From assembly GCA_008501655.1 (NCBI GenBank), contig QQUK01000237.1:1-13519 (forward strand): DNA of 13,519 bases, in the 5' to 3' direction. The notes below the pieces were generated by a model. The model searched no databases. It was given only the letters and a program-made list of their open reading frames with translations, and was not told the origin of the DNA. Below are positions 7,411 to 12,370 of this stretch, piece after piece (position 1 is the stretch's first letter; each line of letters begins with the position of its first letter). The DNA is from Calditrichota bacterium. GTDB lineage: Bacteria; Zixibacteria; MSB-5A5; GN15; FEB-12. The translations under genes and the position numbers were made by a program.

Positions 7411-8097
7411 TTATTTGGTGCCTTCAGCTTTTTTCTCAGCTGTTTTTTCAGCAGTTTTTGATGCACAAGCGGCTTTTTCAGCAGCGGTGCAAGTTTTGGA
7501 GCAGGAAGACATTTTTGAATCAGCGGATGTTGCTGTAGCAACAGCCGGAATGATTTCAGCTTTGTAACCTTTGTTTGTGATAGTCTTGGTCAAGGTTTCA
7601 AGGCAAGCTTTGTCTTTTTCAACACAGACGACAGCGTTTGCATCTTTGTGACTGATTGAGACAACTTTATGAACTCCATCAACACCTTCGATAGTTTTTG
7701 TGATTGACTGTTCGCAACCTGTGCAGGTCATGCCCTTGATTGAGATAGTCTGGATTGCCATTGTGCCTTCCGGACCACACATTTTCTTAACATCTTCAAC
7801 TGACATATTCAATGCTTTTGCGCATGCTTCCATTTCGGCAGGAGAACATGTTTTGGCTGATGCCATTGTAGCATTTGTTGTAGCTGAACAAGATGCTTTT
7901 GCTGAAGCTTTGATAGCTGTTTTTTCAGCGGAGCAGGAAGAACCTTTAGCGGATGCTTTCTGTGCTGTTGTTTTGTCAGCTGAACAAGTTTTTGATGCTG
8001 TTTTGTCAGTAGCGCAGTTTTCGCCGGCAAATACTGGTGCAGCAGCGAGTGCTAATACTGCCAACATCATGACAGACATTGTGATAAGTTTTCTCAA
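7411..8097 (-). CDS. Secreted Cys/Ala/Lys-rich protein with an HMA (MerP-like) metal-binding domain
   Basis: Starting from TTG at 8097 the protein has 228 residues. It has a signal peptide (RKLITMSVMMLAVLALAAAPVFA, cut before GENC). About 85 residues of low-complexity Ala/Lys/Ser/Thr follow, with cysteines in phrases like SCSAEKTA and TCSADKTT. An HMA domain occupies about 113-184, with the metal-binding loop GMTCTGC (Cys125, Cys128), then a second Cys/Lys/Ala tail. I count 14 cysteines in total. HMA domains bind Cu(I), Hg(II), Zn or Cd; here the domain should work in the periplasm or outside the cell, as a metal binder or scavenger. The gene is divergent from arsR and has its own strong promoter and terminator, so it is a single-gene unit. 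No arsR-type operator is seen at its promoter. The open frame extends to 8259, but that extension crosses the promoter and ribosome site and is not coding. The metal is unknown. Confidence 0.82.
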   Translation of the reverse strand: MRKLITMSVMMLAVLALAAAPVFAGENCATDKTASKTCSADKTTAQKASAKGSSCSAEKTAIKASAKASCSATTNATMASAKTCSPAEMEACAKALNMSVEDVKKMCGPEGTMAIQTISIKGMTCTGCEQSITKTIEGVDGVHKVVSISHKDANAVVCVEKDKACLETLTKTITNKGYKAEIIPAVATATSADSKMSSCSKTCTAAEKAACASKTAEKTAEKKAEGTK

Positions 8098-8103
8098 GGT
8101 GTT

Positions 8104-8110
8104 ACTCCTT
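8104..8110 (-). promoter_or_regulatory. Ribosome-binding site that fixes a TTG start
   Basis: On the minus strand AAGGAGT lies with a seven-base gap (from the end of AAGGAG) before TTG at 8095-8097, which is followed by AGA AAA and a good signal peptide. The next in-frame ATG (8079) lies too far from the site and would lose the basic residues of the signal peptide. This is a strong case for a TTG initiation codon. Confidence 0.75.
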
Positions 8111-8146
8111 TTAAGGTTTTTCTTTTGATTAACGTGAATTAACTCA

Positions 8147-8174
8147 ATTATACTTAATTTATTCCTGTTGTCAA
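8147..8174 (-). promoter_or_regulatory. Perfect-consensus sigma70-type promoter of the HMA-protein gene
   Basis: On the minus strand TTGACA (8169-8174) and TATAAT (8147-8152) are both exact consensus boxes with a 16-base spacer. Transcription would start near 8140, leaving a leader of about 43 bases that carries the AAGGAG ribosome site. Strong, perhaps constitutive, expression is expected. The rest of the intergenic stretch up to about 8298 shows no gene or recognisable site. Confidence 0.82.
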
Positions 8175-8298
8175 TTACTGAATTTCTTATCTGGTTTAAA
8201 AGTAGAGTATTTCTCTCTCTGTTATCTCTTAAACATCGGTAGTTACAGATAAGTTCCATAGTTTTTATGAATAAAATAACGATTTTTGTACTATTTTA

Positions 8299-8327
8299 TT
8301 GACTTTCTGAGTACATATTCGGATATT
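8299..8327 (+). promoter_or_regulatory. arsR operon promoter, predicted leaderless start
   Basis: TTGACT at 8299-8304 (five of six) is followed after 17 bases by GATATT at 8322-8327 (four of six). The predicted transcription start, about seven bases on, falls at 8334-8335, i.e. at the A of the arsR ATG. No Shine-Dalgarno precedes that ATG, which fits a leaderless message. The -10 box lies inside the ArsR operator. Confidence 0.55.
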
Positions 8328-8334
8328 CGGATAT
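8315..8334. promoter_or_regulatory. Probable ArsR operator
   Basis: Two tandem copies of ATATTCGG followed by ATAT directly touch the arsR start codon. Read with Y/R ambiguity the site is ATAT-YCGR-ATAT-YCGR-ATAT, matching its own reverse complement at 16 of 20 positions. This suits a winged-helix dimer such as ArsR, whose sites in other bacteria are similar AT-rich dyads containing CG. Repressor bound here would block the -10 box and the start point. Confidence 0.6.
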
Positions 8335-8676
8335 ATGAATACAACAACGAATGAAATAGCTGTTTTTAAAGCCCTTTCGGAAGAGATCAGGGTCAGAATC
8401 ATGGTATTGTTGACAAAAGGGGAGTTATGTGTTTGTGATTTGACCGCCGTGCTTAAACTTCCTCAATCAACGATTTCCCGCCATATGGCTAAACTTAAAG
8501 GGGCTCAATTGGTTACTGACCGCAGAGAGGGAAAATGGGTACATTACCGGATGTCTGATGTAATCAAGGAAGGACTCCCCGACCTGACTGTAACACTCAG
8601 AAATTTGGAGCATAAATCTCCATACAGCAATGATTTGACTACTTTTAACAACCACAAACTTATAAAATCCTGTTAG
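8335..8676 (+). CDS. arsR: ArsR-family arsenite-responsive repressor
   Basis: This 113-residue winged-helix repressor represses the downstream pump and reductase genes until arsenite or antimonite binds. The sensor motif ELCVCDL carries Cys32 and Cys34 at the same positions as in the E. coli R773 repressor; the third cysteine of that protein (Cys37) is Thr here. Cys32 and Cys34 are known to be the essential pair in that family. A further cysteine, Cys113, is the last residue. The recognition helix and wing follow as LPQSTISRHMAKLKGAQLV and DRREGKWVHYRM. The ATG at 8335 abuts the operator and has no ribosome site, so leaderless translation is likely; no other suitable start exists before the conserved ALSEEIRVRIM segment. 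The stop is five bases before acr3, whose AGGA ribosome site overlaps it, so the genes form an operon. Confidence 0.92.
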   Translation: MNTTTNEIAVFKALSEEIRVRIMVLLTKGELCVCDLTAVLKLPQSTISRHMAKLKGAQLVTDRREGKWVHYRMSDVIKEGLPDLTVTLRNLEHKSPYSNDLTTFNNHKLIKSC

Positions 8677-8681
8677 GAAAA

Positions 8682-9749
8682 ATGGAAACTAAAAAATTAT
8701 CATTTTTTGAACGGTATCTTACCGGTTGGGTTTTTCTCTCAATTCTGATTGGTACCTTTATCGGATATTTGGCGCCAAAATCAGCAGAGTTCTTGGATAA
8801 ACTCTCTTATGCCCAGGTTTCGATACCGATTGCAATCTGTCTCTTTTTTATGATGTTCCCGATTATGGTGAAGATTGATTTTTCAAATGTAAAAAAAGCA
8901 GCGAAATCACCAAAGCCGGTTGGGCTCACATTGGTTATTAACTGGCTGATAAAACCGTTTACGATGTATGCAATCGCTTATCTCTTTTTAGGTGTTCTTT
9001 TTAAAGATATGCTTTCCGGAACAGAAATGATTCATGGGCAGGAGGTCGAAGTTTACCGGTCATATATTTCAGGAGCAATTCTTTTAGGGATCGCACCCTG
9101 TACCGCTATGGTCCTGATGTGGGGATATCTTGCCAAAGGAAACGACGCCCTGACGCTGGTGATGGTGGCTGTCAACTCTTTACTGATGTTGTTTTTCTAC
9201 GCTCCGTTAGGTGGACTTCTTTTATCGGTAAATCAGATGCCGATACCGTGGGAGACGATACTTTTGTCGGTGCTGATTTATGTTGGACTGCCTCTTGTAA
9301 GCGGCTATTTCACCCGTAAAACGATAATCTCTAACAAAGGTGAAGATTATTTCAATCGGGTCTTTTTACATAAGTTAACACCAATCGCGATATCGTCCCT
9401 TCTTTTGACTCTGGTTGTCCTGTTTATATTAAAAGGGGAATATCTGATTTCCCAGCCGATTGATATCGGATTGATTGCGATACCGCTGTTCATTCAGACG
9501 ATTGTCATTTTTGCCCTTGGATATTTATTATCGAAGATTTTTAAATTATCTTATGAAGATGCCGCACCGGTTGCCATGATAGGAGCATCAAATCATTTTG
9601 AAGTTGCTATTGCAACAGCTGTGGTTCTGTTCGGACTTAATTCAGGTGCAGCGGTTGCAACCGTTGTCGGGGTGTTAATCGAGGTACCGGTGATGCTGAT
9701 GCTTGTCCGGTTCTGTATGAAAACAAAACATTGGTTTGCCAGAGGATGA
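8682..9749 (+). CDS. acr3: Acr3-family arsenite efflux permease
   Basis: This 355-residue inner-membrane protein has about ten hydrophobic segments. It exports arsenite, and perhaps antimonite, using the proton motive force. Family marks visible are the pore cysteine Cys140 in GIAPCTAMVLMW, the GASNHFEVAIA segment at 301-311, and Glu334 in LIEVPVML; the Cys and Glu are the residues known to be needed for transport in Acr3 proteins. Length and topology are normal. ATG 8682 has AGGAAAA directly before it, overlapping the arsR stop. Its TGA (9747-9749) overlaps an ATG just upstream of the arsC start, implying translational coupling. The extra hydrophilic loop around 110-128 (LSGTEMIHGQEVEVYRS) is usual in this family. 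The pump is often labelled arsB in databases although it is unrelated to E. coli ArsB. Confidence 0.93.
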   Translation: METKKLSFFERYLTGWVFLSILIGTFIGYLAPKSAEFLDKLSYAQVSIPIAICLFFMMFPIMVKIDFSNVKKAAKSPKPVGLTLVINWLIKPFTMYAIAYLFLGVLFKDMLSGTEMIHGQEVEVYRSYISGAILLGIAPCTAMVLMWGYLAKGNDALTLVMVAVNSLLMLFFYAPLGGLLLSVNQMPIPWETILLSVLIYVGLPLVSGYFTRKTIISNKGEDYFNRVFLHKLTPIAISSLLLTLVVLFILKGEYLISQPIDIGLIAIPLFIQTIVIFALGYLLSKIFKLSYEDAAPVAMIGASNHFEVAIATAVVLFGLNSGAAVATVVGVLIEVPVMLMLVRFCMKTKHWFARG

Positions 9750-9751
9750 AG

Positions 9752-10162
9752 ATGAGAATATTAGTTTTATGCACCGGAAATTCCTGCAGGTCTCAGATAG
9801 CCGAAGGATTTTTAAAAAAATATCTACCTCAAGGTTCTGAGGTCTATTCAGCCGGACTTGACCCGCAAGGGGTCAATCCAAAAGCTGTGATTGTTATGAA
9901 TGAAGTTGGTATCGATTTGAGCGGGCATACTTCCAATCATTTGAATGACTATATCGATATGCAGTTTGATTACATTATTACCGTTTGTGATAATGCCAAA
10001 GAAAAATGTCCGATATTTCCCGGTGGCGGTAAAAAAGTACATCTTCCATTTGATGACCCGGCTGATGCGGTTGGTTCAGAGGAGGAGATACTTGAAGAAT
10101 TCCGCCGTATTCGCAATGAGATAGAGAAAACAGTAGAGCTTGCTGTTAAATCTTTTCTTTAA
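9752..10162 (+). CDS. arsC: Thioredoxin-coupled arsenate reductase (low-molecular-weight phosphatase fold)
   Basis: The enzyme reduces arsenate to arsenite in the cytoplasm for export by Acr3. From ATG 9752 it has 136 residues. The P-loop CTGNSCRS gives nucleophile Cys7 and Arg13 in a C-x5-R arrangement. The redox cysteines that shuttle the disulfide are Cys79 and Cys86 in VCDNAKEKCP, the same C-x6-C spacing as in the Staphylococcus pI258 enzyme. The general acid is in FDDPADA (Asp102). These three cysteines place it in the thioredoxin-linked class, not the glutaredoxin-linked E. coli type. AGAGG at 9741-9745 sits six bases before ATG 9752, which favours that start over ATG 9746 (MKMRIL) or the longer frame from 9731. 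It is third in the ars operon and is followed after only 24 bases by the LIM-DA1 gene. Confidence 0.93.
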   Translation: MRILVLCTGNSCRSQIAEGFLKKYLPQGSEVYSAGLDPQGVNPKAVIVMNEVGIDLSGHTSNHLNDYIDMQFDYIITVCDNAKEKCPIFPGGGKKVHLPFDDPADAVGSEEEILEEFRRIRNEIEKTVELAVKSFL

Positions 10163-10186
10163 AAGCAAACGGCTGTATACTTTGCT

Positions 10187-11359
10187 ATGCGAAAAGCGAT
10201 TCTTACAATAGCAGTATTAATAATCCTCTCCCCACTTTTATCCGCAAAACCGGTATGTAATTATTGCAATAAAACCATTGATGCTGTATTTGTTAAAGTA
10301 CAGGATTTTCATTTTCACCCATCCCATTTCAAATGTTCCGTATGCAACGGGCAGATAAAAGGGAGTAAGTACTATTATGAAAATGATAAATTCTATGATG
10401 ACAGCTGTTATACGAAGATAAGTTCTATTTATTGTGATCACTGTAACAGAGAAATCAGAAGTAAGTATATTGTAAAAGAGAACAAAAAGTATCACGAGCG
10501 ATGTTACCAGGAGGAATTTCAATTAGTCTGTGATCATTGCCGCCGTTCGATCACCGGTGAATATTTTACTATCGGAGATGAAAAGTATCACAAAGCCTGC
10601 TACGAAAACAGTATCGCCTACAGATGTGCTCTCTGTTCTTTAAGTCTGACTGAGGATTATTTCCTTGACCTTTATGACCAGAAATATTGCCGGGATCATG
10701 AGAAAGATGCATATCATTGTGAATACTGTGGTGGTTTTTTCAGTCTGACACATGCTAAAAACGGCAAAATTTTACCCGACGGCAGAGCATGCTGTACAAA
10801 ATGTCTTGAGACGGCAACTTTTGACAAAAATGACAACCCGGAGTTGTTTGCTGATATAAATGAAAGATTGAAAAAATATTACCTTGATGTTGAGCTTGAT
10901 GATATAGAGATTGTGTTTGTCGATCGGAACAAACTCTCCAGATTATTAGATAATAATCCTGAAAAGCTAATGGGATATACTTCATATAATTATACCGAAT
11001 CACTATTCGGAATGATATCTTCAAATGAGATTAAGATATATATACTTAGTGGTCTTCCCCGCCCCTGGCTGATAAAAACAATAGCTCATGAATATAACCA
11101 TGTCTGGCAGTTTCTCCACACTCCAAAGGAAAAAGACTCTGATTTTTGTGAGGGAAGCTGCAATTTTGCCGCTTATCTGATATTAAATGAATTTGAGGAA
11201 GAGCCGGTGCTTGAAAAGGTAAAAGAACAGATGTTTGAAGAGGAGGATATTGACTATGGAGTCGGATTCAGGCGGGTATATAAATTAGTGAAAGACAAAG
11301 GTCTCGATTACTGGCGGGATTATCTGGCGAAAAACAGGTCGTTTCCGAGCGGATACTAA
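10187..11359 (+). CDS. Secreted LIM-like zinc-module array with a DA1-like metallopeptidase domain
   Basis: The 390-residue protein begins with a signal peptide (RKAILTIAVLIILSPLLSA, cut before KPVC). Residues 24-206 hold successive zinc ligand sets spaced like LIM half-modules: C24/C27/H44/H47, C50/C53/D71/C74, C83/C86/H103/C106, C115/C118/H135/C138, C147/C150/C168/H171 and C178/C181/C203/C206. The C-terminal part contains HEYNH at 301-305 (an HExxH zinc site) and a downstream CEGSCN with Glu322 as probable third ligand. This order, LIM then HExxH then EEG-like motif, is that of the plant DA1 ubiquitin-dependent peptidases; bacterial homologues are known but little studied. A secreted zinc peptidase is inferred; the substrate is unknown and ubiquitin is not expected. 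The start has no clear ribosome site but gives a sound signal peptide. At 24 bases from arsC, co-transcription with the ars genes is plausible. By eye the gene looks somewhat AT-richer than arsC. Confidence 0.85.
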   Translation: MRKAILTIAVLIILSPLLSAKPVCNYCNKTIDAVFVKVQDFHFHPSHFKCSVCNGQIKGSKYYYENDKFYDDSCYTKISSIYCDHCNREIRSKYIVKENKKYHERCYQEEFQLVCDHCRRSITGEYFTIGDEKYHKACYENSIAYRCALCSLSLTEDYFLDLYDQKYCRDHEKDAYHCEYCGGFFSLTHAKNGKILPDGRACCTKCLETATFDKNDNPELFADINERLKKYYLDVELDDIEIVFVDRNKLSRLLDNNPEKLMGYTSYNYTESLFGMISSNEIKIYILSGLPRPWLIKTIAHEYNHVWQFLHTPKEKDSDFCEGSCNFAAYLILNEFEEEPVLEKVKEQMFEEEDIDYGVGFRRVYKLVKDKGLDYWRDYLAKNRSFPSGY

Positions 11360-11382
11360 CTAAAATTCTTTTAAAAAAAAGA

Positions 11383-11410
11383 TTGGCATAACCAAGCTCT
11401 TGTATATATT
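11383..11410 (+). promoter_or_regulatory. Promoter of the Crp/Fnr-family gene with a dyad over the -35 box
   Basis: TTGGCA at 11383-11388 (five of six) and TATATT at 11405-11410 (five of six) are 16 bases apart. Transcription would begin near 11417, 34 bases before the ATG. The -35 box is the left half of an inverted repeat, TTGG-N5-CCAA (11383-11395), which could be an operator. It does not resemble a TTGAT-N4-ATCAA Fnr box. The 91 bases between the LIM-DA1 stop and this gene hold no convincing terminator. Confidence 0.6.
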
Positions 11411-11450
11411 CTATTAAATCAGTTTTATCAAATTGAAAGAGTGAACAATT

Positions 11451-12143
11451 ATGAATGAGACAGCATGTTTTTTCTGTAAGCTTAAAGAGAGCGGCAGATT
11501 TGATTCTTTAACAGAAACTGAAAAAGAACTTATCCAAGGTCAGCATAAGTGTGAAGTTTTTACACGATCACAGATCATCTTTTATCTAGACAAACCGTCT
11601 GATGAGGTTTATTCGATTCATTCGGGACGAATCAAATTGTACAAAACAGGAACAAACAACGACCGCCAGGTTGTCAGGCTTTTGGGTCCCGGTGATATAA
11701 TGGGATTCAGAGCTGCTATTTCTCATGAATCATATACAGCAACAGCTGAAGTTGTAACCAAAGCAACAATTTGTAAAATTCCAAAAGAACTGCTCATAAA
11801 ACTGATGAAAGATTCCCAACAGTTCACTGAAGAGATTTTGGTAAAAGTTGCTGTTGAACTTCGTCAGGCTGAGGAAAAGATACTCTCATTCGCCTTACAC
11901 TCCGTCAAAAAACGATGTGCCAATTTTCTTTTAACAATGTTTGACCCGCAAACTGTTACTGAAGGGGAACCGATTCTGACTGTACCGCTTCTGCGAATTG
12001 AAATAGCCCAGATAATCGGTATTTCTCCGGAGACATTGTCGCGTACACTTAAAACTCTTGCTGATGAAAAGATTATTCAGATAACCAGAAAAGATATTTC
12101 AATTCTAAATTTGAATGCCTTAAAGACAATTGCTGCAAAATAA
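11451..12143 (+). CDS. Crp/Fnr-family transcription regulator with an Fnr-like recognition helix
   Basis: This 230-residue regulator has an N-terminal cyclic-nucleotide-binding-type barrel (about 20-125, with HSGRIKLYKTG and LLGPGDIMGF), a dimer helix (about 126-150) and a C-terminal winged helix. The recognition helix SPETLSR carries Glu194, Ser197 and Arg198, the same three residues with which E. coli Fnr reads TTGAT half-sites. In the sensor part there is a CxxC (Cys6, Cys9), a Cys34, and a Cys108 in ATICKIP. Cys108 aligns by eye with Fnr Cys122 (MVCEIP), a cluster ligand. The third N-terminal Fnr ligand position is not Cys, so an iron-sulfur cluster is possible but unproven; a thiol redox switch or a different ligand are alternatives. 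The ribosome site is weak (AGAG about ten bases upstream). It stands alone with its own promoter; its targets cannot be told from this window. Confidence 0.88.
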   Translation: MNETACFFCKLKESGRFDSLTETEKELIQGQHKCEVFTRSQIIFYLDKPSDEVYSIHSGRIKLYKTGTNNDRQVVRLLGPGDIMGFRAAISHESYTATAEVVTKATICKIPKELLIKLMKDSQQFTEEILVKVAVELRQAEEKILSFALHSVKKRCANFLLTMFDPQTVTEGEPILTVPLLRIEIAQIIGISPETLSRTLKTLADEKIIQITRKDISILNLNALKTIAAK

Positions 12144-12370
12144 TACGTTAAAATCCAGAAAAATCCAGCTTGTATAAATTTGTTATTTTATTCTCTTTCC
12201 TGCTTTAAAAATCAACTAAACAATCCGCATTTGTTTCCGATAGCTATTTTATAGAATGAACTTCTATTATTTGGTAAATAGTAAACTAAATAATTATTAG
12301 AGACTAACTTAAAATTGACTATCTGAGATTAATATAATTATCACATAAAAGCAGCTTTTAAGGAGTAAAC
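12144..12370 (+). promoter_or_regulatory. AT-rich leader region of the HDOD gene
   Basis: This 227-base stretch has no gene. It contains a TATAAT at 12333-12338, about 30 bases before the ribosome site, with only a poor -35 candidate (TTAAAA at 12309-12314). It also has an imperfect inverted repeat, ATTATTTGGT at 12266-12275 with ACTAAATAAT at 12285-12294, and two copies of AAATCCAG ten bases apart (12151 and 12161). AAGGAG, five bases before the ATG at 12371, is a strong ribosome site. No terminator for the Crp/Fnr gene was found. Confidence 0.35.

Noticed and set aside
7700..8128. 142-codon plus-strand reading frame opposite the HMA protein
   Set aside because: Its length comes from the repetitive Ala/Cys/Lys codons of the real gene, which create an open antisense frame; there is no ribosome site and no recognisable domain.
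8098..8259. 54-codon N-terminal extension of the HMA protein
   Set aside because: It would place a perfect promoter and a strong ribosome site inside the coding sequence, and the signal peptide would be internal.
11365..11382. TCTTTT/AAAAGA pairing after the LIM-DA1 gene as a terminator
   Set aside because: The stem is almost only A-T pairs and no T run follows on the plus strand.
12151..12168. Two AAATCCAG copies ten bases apart, considered as a repeat array or operator
   Set aside because: Only two short copies and no dyad; too little to call, and no CRISPR-like spacing or further copies are present.
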